Program-made: the position numbers and the translations under genes
Assembly (NCBI GenBank): GCA_019637635.1
Contig: JAHBVI010000061.1
Span: 1-38,565 of the forward strand
Source of the DNA: Anaerolineae bacterium
GTDB taxonomy: Bacteria; Chloroflexota; Anaerolineae; Promineifilales; Promineifilaceae
Direction of reading: 5' to 3'
DNA: 38,565 bases
The notes under the pieces: generated by a model
What the model was told of the DNA's origin: nothing
Database searches by the model: none
What the model saw: only the letters and a program-made list of their open reading frames with translations
Shown: positions 22,336 through 30,380 of the stretch, in pieces
How positions within the stretch are numbered: the first letter of the stretch is position 1
How the letters are laid out: every line of letters begins with the position of its first letter

Positions 22336-24873
22336 TTAATCATCAGAACAGTCCGCAGCCAGGCCGTATTGTATTTGTTGCAGACAGGCGAGTGGGGGAA
22401 CATGGCGATGGGTGGTTAGCCACGTGCGCAGGACATCGTCATCCAGCGCCGAATGCCACAGATAAATGCCGCCATCTTCTGCCGCCGACCAGATATTGCC
22501 GTTGGCGTTGAAGGCGACAAGGTGCACAACGCCCACATGCCCCGGAATTTGCCGCAGCAAATCGCCCGTTGCCACGTCCCAAATGATCACCGTGCCATCC
22601 TGAGCGCCGGAGGCGGCATACACACCGTCATGGTCGAACGCCGCCGCCATAATGCCACTGGTATGGCCGTCGAAGCGGCGCAGCAAGCGACGGTCAGCCA
22701 CATCCCACAGACGCAGAGTGGCGTCCAGTGCGCCGGAGAGCAGGTAACGGCCGTCATCACTGAAGGTCACGGTCGTTACCGGCCCCGTATGCCCACGCAA
22801 CTCGCCCACTATTTCCCCGGTGGCCGTTTCCAGGAGCAGCACGCGGGTGTCGCGCTGTTCCGTGTAGGCAAAATCGGCCACATAGCGGGTGGTGCCCACG
22901 CCCAGCGCCAGCAAACGGCCGTCCGGACTGAACGAGACGGCCGTCACCACATCTGTCGGGTTGATATACGTAAACGACACCTCCCCGCTTTGGCTGTCCC
23001 ACACAATCACCTGCCGGTCATCGGCCGTAGAAACCATCGTGCGGCCGTCCGGGCTGAAAGCTACCTGATGAATGAAGCCTGTATGACCGGGCAACGGCCG
23101 TATCATTTCCCCACTGGCCACGTCCCACAAAATGAGACGGCCGTCGCCCGAACCGGAAAGCAATTGTGCGCCAGAGGGGTCAAAGGCCAGCGCCGTCGCA
23201 TTGTTCTCCTCCAGGCTGGTGGCATCGCCTAAGGTCAGGGTATGGTGGGTTTCCCCAGTAGTCAGATCAAGCAGTTGGATCGCGTTGTTCAAACCGGCGG
23301 CCGCCAGACGGCCGTCTGCACTTTGGGCAAAACTGGGCATAAACCCCGGCGCCAAATGGCTTTGTAGCTGACGGCCGTCGGCCAGGTCCCAGACACGCAA
23401 ATTGCCATTGTTGTAGCTGGCTACGGCCGTGTTCTCATCCACAAAGGCGACATTCAGCGGCCAACCCTCCTCGCCATAAAGTGTCTGCTGCCGCTGCTGT
23501 GAAGCCACATCCCACACCAGCACCGCCCCATCGCGTGAACCAGCCAGCAACTTTGACCCATTCGGGCTGAAGGTGACAGCAAATACCCAGTCTGGCAGGC
23601 CAGGCAGTTCACCAACCAGAGCGCCAGTGTCGGCATCAAACAGCCAGATGCTGCCTGACTTTCCCGCCACTGCCAGCGTTTGCCCATCCGGGCTGAAGGC
23701 CAGGGAAAAAAGCACATCGTCAATGACCTGAATACGCCGCCGCAGCGATTGCGTAGGGACATCCCAAAGGATCATCTCACCTATCTCCGAGCCGCTGGCC
23801 AGCCAACGGCCGTCTGGACTGAAAACAACCGGCAGCACCTGCCACGCTGGCTCGTGCCCGGCCAGTTCACCCACCAGTTTGCCAGAGGCCATATCCCAAA
23901 GTGTCACAACACCCTCTTCCGTACCGGCAGCCGCCAGCGACCCATCCGGTGAAATGTTCAGCAGATTGGGATCACCGGTCGGGTTGAGGGCGCGCCAGAT
24001 AACGGCCCCGGTGGCCACATCCCACAGAATAAGCTGGTCATCATAGGCGCTGCTGAGCAGGTAACGGCCGTCTGGCGTAAAGGCCACGTCGCCAATGGCA
24101 TCTCCATGTTCACCCGCCAGATGCTGCACTTGCTGGCCGATGGCAACGTCCCAGATGGTCACGTCACCAAAATCGTCGCCGGCTGCCACCAGACGGCCGT
24201 CCTTACTCACATCCAGCGACCAACGCCAGCCGCCATCGGTCACAATTTGGCGCACCGTACCTGGCGACAGCGCCGCATCATACAGCACCCGCCGGGCAAA
24301 GGCGGGCGCTGGCTCAATCTCATTGGCCGCCAGCGCCAGCGCCAATGCCAGGTCGCCGTTGTTGTTGGCTTGCGCCGCCTGCGCCCCGGCTGCCAGGGCA
24401 ATACTTTGTGATTCGGCGGCGCTGCGGGCGGCAACGGCCGCGTTTTGCTGCGCCTGCTGCCCCAAAAACAGCGCCGCCAGCGCCAGGATAACAGCCAGCG
24501 CCAAGGCCCCCGCCAGCCAGACGGCGCGGCGGCGCAAACGCTGTGCCGCTTCTCGTTCTGTTTCGGCGCGCTGTTTTTCAGAAGCGGCCAACTGCTGCGC
24601 CGTCTCCAGTTCCCGCCGCTGCCGGGCCGTTTCGGCGGCTTCTCGTTCCGCCCTGGCAGAAAGTGACGCTTGCAAAAATGCTGTTTCCGCTGGCAGCAGC
24701 GCCAGCGTATTTTGCATCTGCCACGCTTCAAACTGGGTCAGCCGCGCCCCGCGCAGCAAAAACCCATCATCGTGGCCGTGGCTTTCCCATTCGGCGGCCA
24801 GGCTGGCGCATATCGGCGCGGCTTTGGGCAATCCAGCCGCGCAGCCGTTCCCAGCGATGCAGCAGCGCCTCAT
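22336..24873 (-). CDS. 3' part of the giant regulator: TM segment and 14 WD40 repeats (separated by frameshift)
   Basis: This frame carries the continuation of the kinase/nSTAND protein. Homology resumes at S-L-A-A-E-W-E-S-H-G-H-D-D-G-F-L-L-R-G-A (about residue 24), the stretch that in this family directly follows the end of the nSTAND part. The first 23 codons from ATG 24873 overlap the upstream gene in another frame and are probably not native. A basic coiled segment and one TM (about 117-139) precede about 14 WD40 units, recognised by W-D/L-D ends and S-P-D-G-R turns, enough for two seven-bladed propellers. The C-terminal short helical tail has two Cys. No ribosome binding site for a separate product is clear. 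Confidence 0.85.
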   Translation of the reverse strand: MRRCCIAGNGCAAGLPKAAPICASLAAEWESHGHDDGFLLRGARLTQFEAWQMQNTLALLPAETAFLQASLSARAEREAAETARQRRELETAQQLAASEKQRAETEREAAQRLRRRAVWLAGALALAVILALAALFLGQQAQQNAAVAARSAAESQSIALAAGAQAAQANNNGDLALALALAANEIEPAPAFARRVLYDAALSPGTVRQIVTDGGWRWSLDVSKDGRLVAAGDDFGDVTIWDVAIGQQVQHLAGEHGDAIGDVAFTPDGRYLLSSAYDDQLILWDVATGAVIWRALNPTGDPNLLNISPDGSLAAAGTEEGVVTLWDMASGKLVGELAGHEPAWQVLPVVFSPDGRWLASGSEIGEMILWDVPTQSLRRRIQVIDDVLFSLAFSPDGQTLAVAGKSGSIWLFDADTGALVGELPGLPDWVFAVTFSPNGSKLLAGSRDGAVLVWDVASQQRQQTLYGEEGWPLNVAFVDENTAVASYNNGNLRVWDLADGRQLQSHLAPGFMPSFAQSADGRLAAAGLNNAIQLLDLTTGETHHTLTLGDATSLEENNATALAFDPSGAQLLSGSGDGRLILWDVASGEMIRPLPGHTGFIHQVAFSPDGRTMVSTADDRQVIVWDSQSGEVSFTYINPTDVVTAVSFSPDGRLLALGVGTTRYVADFAYTEQRDTRVLLLETATGEIVGELRGHTGPVTTVTFSDDGRYLLSGALDATLRLWDVADRRLLRRFDGHTSGIMAAAFDHDGVYAASGAQDGTVIIWDVATGDLLRQIPGHVGVVHLVAFNANGNIWSAAEDGGIYLWHSALDDDVLRTWLTTHRHVPPLACLQQIQYGLAADCSDD

Positions 24874-27649
24874 GCGCCACTTCCACCGTTGGTTCGCGCG
24901 TCAATGGATCGCGGTCGAAGGTGAGCAGGCGGGCGCTGCCGTAGTCGGTAATCGGTGAACGGTAATCGGTATTCGGTAACTGGTTCTCTGCACCTATCAC
25001 CGATACCTGATCACCGATTACCATGAGTCCCTCCAACTCTGACAGCCGTACTCGCCGCCGTGTATCCGGGGCGCCTTCGTCCGCGCCGGGCGTTACCAAC
25101 CGCAGGAACATCTGGCGGGCAGCCGTCTGTTGTTGGGAGGTGAGGGTGTGAAATATCTCGTCGGCGCGGCGGGCCAGTGCGCCGGGCACGCCGCCAATGG
25201 CCGCATACGCCTGGCGTGTCATTTGCCGCCCCTGGCGGGCGTCGAACAGTTCGGTGAGGGCATATTGCAGCAGCGGCAGCGCCCCTGGCTGCGTTTCCAT
25301 ATCGGCCACAATGTCTGCCAACAGGCCATCTTCAAAGCCAACACCCACGCGCCGCGCCGGTTCCTGGATGGCCCAGATGAGTTCATCCCGGTTCAGCGCC
25401 AGCACCAGTTCTGTGTGCTGCTTGAACAAATCGGCCAGCGGCTGGTATTGCAGGGGCCGGTCGTAAAAGTCGGCGCGCAGTGTGACCACCACGCGCAGTG
25501 GTGAGCGGGTAGCGGTCACGGCCGTATACAGGCTCTCCAGAAATTGGGTGCGGCGGGCGGCGTCGGTCATCGTAAACAACTCCTCAAACTGGTCAATGAC
25601 CAGCAGAAGTTGGGCGTCTTCACCTTCGGGCAAGATGCGGCGGATGGTACGCAGCATCCCCCGGCTGTCTTTTTGCATCGGCTCCACCAGGCTGGGCGGT
25701 GGGTTGACGGCGATGGGCCACAGCGCCAGTTCCAACTCTTCCAGCGGATGGGTGCCAGGTGTCATCTGGGCGATGTACCAGGTGTCGGAGTCGGGCAGCG
25801 CGCTATGGCGCAGGGCGGGAATCAGCCCGGCTTTGACGACGCTGGATTTGCCGCTGCCACTGGGACCGACGATGGCCAGAAAACGGCCGTCGGCCAGGCG
25901 ATTGGTCAGTTGGGCTATCAGCGTTTCACGGCCGTAAAAGTCGTGGGCGTCGGCTTCCTGGTAGGCGCGCAGCCCTTTGTAGGGGTTGGGGATGTCGGCG
26001 TCGGGCAGGGAGGGGATGGGAGAGAGGGTGGGGTGGGTACGGCCGTCAACCGCCCCGGCAAACATCTCTGCCAATGCCAGCGCCGAAGGGAAGCGGTCTT
26101 GGGGTCGTTTGGCTGTGGCCTGCTGGATTACCTCGTCAATGGCGGCGGGTATGCCCGGCTGGCTCGCGCTCACCAGGGGAAAGGGGGTGGAGAGGTGGCT
26201 CTGAATGACGGTTACCAGCGGCTGGTTGGCAAATGGTTTTTCGCCGGTGAGCATCTCATACAACACGGCCCCCAGACTGTAAATGTCGGATTGGGGCGTG
26301 ACTTCGCCTGCCTGTAACTGTTCCGGCGAGATGTAATCGAGGGTGCCCACAATGTCGCCGGGGTTGGTTAACGGCCGTTCCTGAGCCAGGTCTTTGGCAA
26401 TGCCGAAGTCGGCCAGATAGGCATTATCCCCTTCGTCAAAGAGGATGTTGCCCGGCTTGATGTCGCGGTGGACGATGCCTTGCTGATGGGCGATATGCAG
26501 CGCGGCGGCGATCTGGTCGAGAAAGGCGCGGGTTTGTGTCGGCGACCAGGGGCCGCTTTGCAGCCTTGTCAGCAAATTGCCACCGCGCAGCAGACGCATG
26601 ACCAGGTACGCGCCGCCCGGTTCGCGCCAGTAATCGTACAGGGGGACGATGTGTGGGTGTTCCAGCCGGGCGATGGTTTGCGCTTCCATTTCAAAGCGGC
26701 GGATGAAGGCGGGGTCGTTAGCGTAGCGGGGATGGATGATTTTGACGGCCACTTCGCGGCCAATGGCGGGCTGCACGGCGCGATGGATGACGCCGTATGC
26801 GCCCGCGCCAATTTCCTCTTTTAATTCGTAGCCGCGCACGCCGGGCACGGCTGGCTGATCGAGGCTGAGTTCACCGGCCTGGATTTTTTCATACAGTCTG
26901 GTTGTTTGGGCGGTGGGGGCCATGCCCAATTCTTCCATGAGCAGGCGGCGGCAGGATTCGTAAACGGCCAGGGCGGCGGCGCGCTGTCCGCTGGGGGCCA
27001 ATATCTCCATCAACTGCCGGTAGGCGGACTCTTGCAGATTGTCTATGGCGAGCTGTTGTTCGGCGTAGGTGCGGGCTTCGGCGTAGGCGGCGCGGCGAGT
27101 GGCGATGGTTGTCAGGCTGTCCAGGGCGTCCAGCATGTTGCGCCGGCAGTGCTGGCGGGTGATTTGTGCCCATTCCTCGAATTCATTGCTGTCATCCAGG
27201 TAGAAGTCGGCCAGAAAGTCGCCACGGTAGAGGGTAACGGCCGTTTGCAGCATCTGGTAGCAGGCGTGGCAGGTGAGCAGGTCTATGTGCTCGTGGCGCT
27301 GTACCTGGGTTAACAGAGCCGAAAACTGCGCCACATCAACAGTAATGGCGGCTTCGGGGTTGAGCTGGATGGTGTGGCGGTTGGCGATGAGGAGAGGGGT
27401 GGCGGCGTCAAAATCGGGGATAACCTGGCGCAGATGAAACAAGACCTGGCGCAGATTGGCGCGGGCGGATGGCTCTGGCATGCCCGGCCAAAGCAGGGTC
27501 ATCAACTGTTCACGGCGGTGGGCGGTTTGCGGTTCGGCGGTCAGGATGATGAGCAGCGACTGTACTTTTTGCGTGCGAAATCCGGTTAACGGCGCGCCGT
27601 TTAATAGGGCCTGAAATGGGCCTAACAGTGAGAGAGTTAACTGGCTCAT
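24767..27649 (-). CDS. BTAD/SARP-type regulator - Ser/Thr kinase - nSTAND ATPase (5' part of giant regulator)
   Basis: The 960-residue product starts at ATG 27649, 4 bp after GGAGGT. It has a SARP-like winged helix (about 1-95), a bacterial transcriptional activator domain of TPR-like helices (about 100-255), and a Hanks-type kinase (about 274-530) with Lys303, H-R-D-I-K-P-G-N (Asp396) and D-F-G (414-416). The nSTAND NTPase follows (about 555-930), opening with N-P-Y-K-G-L-R-A-Y, Walker A GPSGSGKS (595-602) and Walker B LLLVIDQFEEL. Residues 876-905 are encoded by a heptamer array. After S-R-A-D-M-R the frame runs into an unrelated 12-residue end, while the family sequence continues in the other frame (22336-24873). 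It probably integrates a ligand or stress signal with transcription. Confidence 0.88.
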   Translation of the reverse strand: MSQLTLSLLGPFQALLNGAPLTGFRTQKVQSLLIILTAEPQTAHRREQLMTLLWPGMPEPSARANLRQVLFHLRQVIPDFDAATPLLIANRHTIQLNPEAAITVDVAQFSALLTQVQRHEHIDLLTCHACYQMLQTAVTLYRGDFLADFYLDDSNEFEEWAQITRQHCRRNMLDALDSLTTIATRRAAYAEARTYAEQQLAIDNLQESAYRQLMEILAPSGQRAAALAVYESCRRLLMEELGMAPTAQTTRLYEKIQAGELSLDQPAVPGVRGYELKEEIGAGAYGVIHRAVQPAIGREVAVKIIHPRYANDPAFIRRFEMEAQTIARLEHPHIVPLYDYWREPGGAYLVMRLLRGGNLLTRLQSGPWSPTQTRAFLDQIAAALHIAHQQGIVHRDIKPGNILFDEGDNAYLADFGIAKDLAQERPLTNPGDIVGTLDYISPEQLQAGEVTPQSDIYSLGAVLYEMLTGEKPFANQPLVTVIQSHLSTPFPLVSASQPGIPAAIDEVIQQATAKRPQDRFPSALALAEMFAGAVDGRTHPTLSPIPSLPDADIPNPYKGLRAYQEADAHDFYGRETLIAQLTNRLADGRFLAIVGPSGSGKSSVVKAGLIPALRHSALPDSDTWYIAQMTPGTHPLEELELALWPIAVNPPPSLVEPMQKDSRGMLRTIRRILPEGEDAQLLLVIDQFEELFTMTDAARRTQFLESLYTAVTATRSPLRVVVTLRADFYDRPLQYQPLADLFKQHTELVLALNRDELIWAIQEPARRVGVGFEDGLLADIVADMETQPGALPLLQYALTELFDARQGRQMTRQAYAAIGGVPGALARRADEIFHTLTSQQQTAARQMFLRLVTPGADEGAPDTRRRVRLSELEGLMVIGDQVSVIGAENQLPNTDYRSPITDYGSARLLTFDRDPLTREPTVEVAHEALLHRWERLRGWIAQSRADMRQPGRRMGKPRPR
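24938..25023. repeat. Heptamer array inside the coding sequence (two arms)
   Basis: Within the nSTAND gene, GGTAATC, GGTGATC, AGGTATC and GGTGATA units (minus-strand reading) are followed by TTACCGA, ATACCGA, TTACCGT, TCACCGA and TTACCGA, forming complementary arms. It keeps the reading frame and encodes residues 876-905, a Tyr/Asp/Ile-rich stretch unlike its flanks, in a normally variable linker. Confidence 0.85.
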
Positions 27650-27689
27650 AATGACCTCCATCGGTTTGTCGTTAGCGTTTCAGCGGGTG

Positions 27690-27709
27690 CGCCGACAAGG
27701 ATGTCGGCG
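27690..27709. repeat. Short palindrome CGCCGACA
   Basis: An 8-bp perfect stem with a 4-nt loop lies in the leader of the giant regulator gene, about 40 bp upstream of its start codon. Confidence 0.55.
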
Positions 27710-27750
27710 TTACGAAGTTCATCTTAACATGGATTTTGCCGGTTCCGCCA

Positions 27751-27789
27751 TTTGTTAACGGTTTGGCGTTATTTGCTAACGGTCTGGCG
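27751..27789. promoter_or_regulatory. Tandem 18-bp direct repeat, candidate regulator binding site
   Basis: TTTGTTAACGGTTTGGCG (27751-27768) and TTTGCTAACGGTCTGGCG (27772-27789) differ at two positions and have a 21-bp period, close to two helical turns. A further ACGGTTTG follows. They lie between the divergent BTAD-kinase gene and the small gene at 27869. Direct repeats in helical register are what SARP-type DNA-binding domains recognise, so self-control is an attractive inference. Confidence 0.55.
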
Positions 27790-27868
27790 ACGGTTTGTCA
27801 ATGGTGGCTGGGGAAACTGGGGGTAGTAACCAATTAGCCAGACCGGTCAGGTCTGAAAGGAGCAAATA

Positions 27869-28276
27869 ATGGACGGTAATTACGAGTGGCAAAAGAATCG
27901 GGCGAATGAGCGCATTCAGGCGCGTTTGCAGGAAGCAGAGGCGCACCGGCAGGGGAAACAGGGCAACGGCCGTACTCCTCTCCTTCCCTTAAAAGTCATC
28001 ATTCCAGTGCTGATGGGGATGATTATCGCCATGTGGCTGCTAACGGGTTGCGGCCCGGCTGGTGGAACTGTGGCAGTGGAGCCGGAAACGGCCGTAATCA
28101 CGGCCGCAGCTTACCCTCTATCCGGGCAGCGGATGGCGGAACGCATTCGTTTTCAGGACAAGCGGGAGAATTATTTGCGGGAGGAAACGGCCGTGAAACC
28201 GGCAGCCCCGCGTCCGGTCTGGACAATGGCGGACAGAATTCGTTTTCAAGATCGAGTGGAAGGGACACGGCCGTAA
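27869..28276 (+). CDS. Small membrane protein with duplicated M-A-[ED]-R-I-R-F-Q-D motif
   Basis: The 135-residue product has a charged N-terminal helix (about 1-36), one TM (VIIPVLMGMIIAMWLLTGC, about 43-61), and a C-terminal part with the motif MAERIRFQD (89-97) repeated as MADRIRFQD (120-128). ATG 27869 follows AAAGGAG with good spacing. ACGGCCGT occurs four times in the gene, reading as Thr-Ala-Val or Gly-Arg. I do not recognise the family. It is divergent from the giant regulator and could be under the same direct-repeat site. A role in membrane signalling is speculation. Confidence 0.65.
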   Translation: MDGNYEWQKNRANERIQARLQEAEAHRQGKQGNGRTPLLPLKVIIPVLMGMIIAMWLLTGCGPAGGTVAVEPETAVITAAAYPLSGQRMAERIRFQDKRENYLREETAVKPAAPRPVWTMADRIRFQDRVEGTRP

Positions 28277-28350
28277 GTCAACCGGTCACTTAAATCACCT
28301 CGTCCCATGCAACATTTATTCAACAACATTTTCCAAAAAGGAGAAAACGC

Positions 28351-28614
28351 ATGAACACTCGTTGGTTAGGAACCATGGCCATTGTTAGTACAGTTGTTGT
28401 CATGTTCAATGGATTTCGCTCTTGGGCCGGTTGGCGGCGTTTTGCTCCCCTGCTTGCCATTATGTTTGTCCCAATTGGCATTGTCATTGGCCAGATTGTG
28501 GGCAGCGAAGATGTTGGCGCAGCTATTGGTTACACTGGTTTCTTGCTGCTAGGTTACGTGATTGCCACGGCCGAATCCACACCCGCCTTACAACGCGGCA
28601 TTACCACTGCCTGA
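28351..28614 (+). CDS. Small integral membrane protein
   Basis: The 87-residue product starts at ATG 28351 after AAAAGGAG. It has three hydrophobic segments (about 6-19, 31-47 and 58-72), the first two separated by R-S-W-A-G-W-R-R, giving a probable three-helix membrane protein with little soluble part. It is 74 bp downstream of the previous small gene and likely co-transcribed. I do not recognise the family. Confidence 0.65.
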   Translation: MNTRWLGTMAIVSTVVVMFNGFRSWAGWRRFAPLLAIMFVPIGIVIGQIVGSEDVGAAIGYTGFLLLGYVIATAESTPALQRGITTA

Positions 28615-28683
28615 TCGAGCAGCTAACCCCGGCCACGTCAGAAGCCCTCTTTCCTCAGTTTACCCACGGCGAGCGGGGATTGA

Positions 28684-28735
28684 CGTGATGCGTGATGCGT
28701 GAACTCATGGGTCACGCATCACGTATCACGAGTTG
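28684..28735. repeat. Heptamer tandem array, locus 6 (two arms)
   Basis: GTGATGC, GTGATGC and GTGAACT are followed by GGGTCAC, GCATCAC and GTATCAC. The complementary arms form a hairpin 5 bp past the hydrolase stop codon (minus strand). Confidence 0.8.
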
Positions 28736-28740
28736 CGTTT

Positions 28741-29616
28741 TCATAGCGCCAGTTCAAATGGGGGTGAAACTGTCGCCTGTTCCAGCCAGGCCAGGCTCTC
28801 TTCCCAAATGGCTTTGGCCGACGGCCGAAAGACGCCAAAGTGGCCGATGCTCTTCAGCCCCACGTCGGCCGGTATGACGTGCCGCCGCGTCAGGTTTGGA
28901 TATGCCTGCATCATGGCGTCTACGGAGCGGGCGGTGCCCCAATCATCGTCATCAAAGCTGTAGGCCAGCACCGGGGCGTGGAATTGCGCGAAGCGGGCCA
29001 GCGGCAGGCTGGCATCATCCAACAAATAACCGGGTTGGCGGCACCAGCCGGCCCATTCCAGGGCCACCCCTTTGGGCAGGTCTTCGGCCGCGCTGATTTT
29101 GCTCCAGGGCATGTAGCCAAAGAGGTGCGCCAGAACCGGCAGCGACAGGTGGACGTGGAACATGACCGACCATTTCTGATTCCCACCCTGCCAGCGCCAA
29201 TAACCGCTCTGGGAGGAAAAGGTGATCATCGCGTCTATCTGGTCGCCGTTGGGCAGCAAACCGGCCAGTTGCCCGCCAAAGCTGTGGCCGATATGAAACA
29301 GGCGTTGTGGTTGATAATTTTCCTGCACCCAATCCAGCACCCCGGCCATATCCAGCAGCGCCCAATCCCTGGCCTGAGCCGGGAAGCCACGCAGAGAAGA
29401 CGGCCGTGACCCGCCAATACCACGATAGTCATAGGTGACGGCCGCGTACCCCTGTTCGGCCAGAAAAGTGGCAAAGGGTTTGTAGTAGCGTTGGGGCACG
29501 GCCGTCGCCGAATTGATGGTGACAACCGTGCCCGTCGGGTTGTCATCCGGCCGGTAACAGGTCGCCGCCAGCGCATAACCATCGCGGGCGGGAATGGAAA
29601 TGGGTTCAATTTGCAT
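28741..29616 (-). CDS. Alpha/beta hydrolase (COG4757-like)
   Basis: The 291-residue cytoplasmic product has the nucleophile elbow GHSFGG (Ser112), Y-D-Y-R-G-I-G-G-S after strand 4, an Asp in SFDDDDWGT and the C-terminal catalytic His in I-G-H-F-G-V-F. The cap region is Trp-rich (YWRWQGGNQKW). The layout matches predicted hydrolases of the COG4757 type, whose substrates are mostly unknown. The ATG at 29616 follows TTGGAGAA. It lies about 100 bp downstream of the TetR gene in the same direction and is probably controlled by it. Confidence 0.87.
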   Translation of the reverse strand: MQIEPISIPARDGYALAATCYRPDDNPTGTVVTINSATAVPQRYYKPFATFLAEQGYAAVTYDYRGIGGSRPSSLRGFPAQARDWALLDMAGVLDWVQENYQPQRLFHIGHSFGGQLAGLLPNGDQIDAMITFSSQSGYWRWQGGNQKWSVMFHVHLSLPVLAHLFGYMPWSKISAAEDLPKGVALEWAGWCRQPGYLLDDASLPLARFAQFHAPVLAYSFDDDDWGTARSVDAMMQAYPNLTRRHVIPADVGLKSIGHFGVFRPSAKAIWEESLAWLEQATVSPPFELAL

Positions 29617-29645
29617 TGGTTAGTTCTCCAATAGGGTGAGATTTG

Positions 29646-29728
29646 AGTGACGGGTGACGGGTGACGAGTGACAAGTGACGAGTGATTGGTTGATCACGCA
29701 TCACTCGTCACTCGTCACGTATTACGCA
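29646..29728. repeat. Heptamer tandem array, locus 7 (two arms)
   Basis: GTGACGG, GTGACGG, GTGACGA, GTGACAA, GTGACGA and GTGATTG face ACGCATC, ACTCGTC, ACTCGTC, ACGTATT and ACGCATC. It overlaps the last codons and stop of the TetR gene, so the array encodes the TetR C-terminus. Confidence 0.85.
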
Positions 29729-30305
29729 TCGCGTCTGCCACCTGCGCCATCAGATAATCCCGCACAATGACCAACGGCTCGGTGCTGCGCTGTGCTTTAC
29801 ATAAGATGAGCGCCCCTTCGATGGCGGAAATGGTGACGATGGCGAGTTGGGTAGCGGTTACGGCCGTGACGCCTCTGGCCTGCAATTCTCCGGCAAACAG
29901 GTTCACCATGCCTTCAAAGCCAGCCTGGCAGGCCGCCTGAATGGGGTCAACCGTAGCCGCCGCTTCCAGCGTGACGGTGGCAATGGGGCAGCCACGCCGG
30001 AAATTGCCATTTGCCATTTCCTGGATGTAATAATCACAAAATAACTGGATCGCTTCGACGGGGCCGGGCACGGCCGTAGCGATATTGTGCAGGGATTCCA
30101 TGATGCGCTCATTGGCTCGCCAGACGGCCGTTGCTGCCAGTTCTGTCTTGCCATCAGGAAAGTGGTAATAAAGCGACCCCTTGGGTACGCCGCTTTCCTC
30201 AATAATCTGGCTGACGCCGGTAGCGTGATACCCTTGCGTGCGCAGCAAGTGGGACGTAGTTTTCAGCAAACGACTCCTGGTTTCTTCAGATTTGGCGTAG
30301 CTCAT
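29715..30305 (-). CDS. TetR-family repressor (LmrA/YxaF-like)
   Basis: The 196-residue product has an N-terminal HTH (about 5-60) with L-L-R-T-Q-G-Y-H-A-T-G-V-S-Q-I-I and G-V-P-K-G-S-L-Y-Y-H-F-P-D-G-K, the canonical TetR recognition helix. The C-terminal ligand domain contains R-R-G-C-P-I-A-T-V-T-L-E, typical of the LmrA/YxaF branch. Its own promoter carries two palindromes (30328-30355), so autorepression is likely. The alpha/beta hydrolase downstream is the probable partner gene. The last residues, around D-A-M-R-N-T, are encoded by the heptamer array and may be recent. Confidence 0.92.
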   Translation of the reverse strand: MSYAKSEETRSRLLKTTSHLLRTQGYHATGVSQIIEESGVPKGSLYYHFPDGKTELAATAVWRANERIMESLHNIATAVPGPVEAIQLFCDYYIQEMANGNFRRGCPIATVTLEAAATVDPIQAACQAGFEGMVNLFAGELQARGVTAVTATQLAIVTISAIEGALILCKAQRSTEPLVIVRDYLMAQVADAMRNT

Positions 30306-30327
30306 CTTTATTTCTCGCTCAATTTAG

Positions 30328-30368
30328 ACCGTTCGGTAAAATTATACCGATTGGTACAAATTTGTCAA
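30328..30368 (-). promoter_or_regulatory. TetR promoter with two overlapping operators
   Basis: On the minus strand TTGACA (30368-30363) and TATAAT (30346-30341) are both exact sigma-70 consensus boxes with a 16-bp spacer. Two imperfect palindromes, ACCGATTGGT (30346-30355) and ACCGTTCGGT (30328-30337), have centres 18 bp apart and flank the -10 box. They fit a TetR repressor blocking its own promoter. Confidence 0.82.
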
Positions 30369-30380
30369 TACTGAATGAGC

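Noticed and set aside
22453..24958. Long plus-strand reading frames of over 250 codons
   Set aside because: They are antisense to the WD40 coding region, whose repeat motifs are unmistakable on the minus strand.
27840..27860. Operator AGACCGGTCAGGTCT upstream of the small gene
   Set aside because: It resembles the palindrome at 9283-9315, which looks like a dispersed repeat; there is no independent evidence of a regulator site.
28351..28614. Toxin of a type I system
   Set aside because: At 87 residues with three membrane segments it is too long for typical type I toxins, and no antisense RNA promoter is visible.
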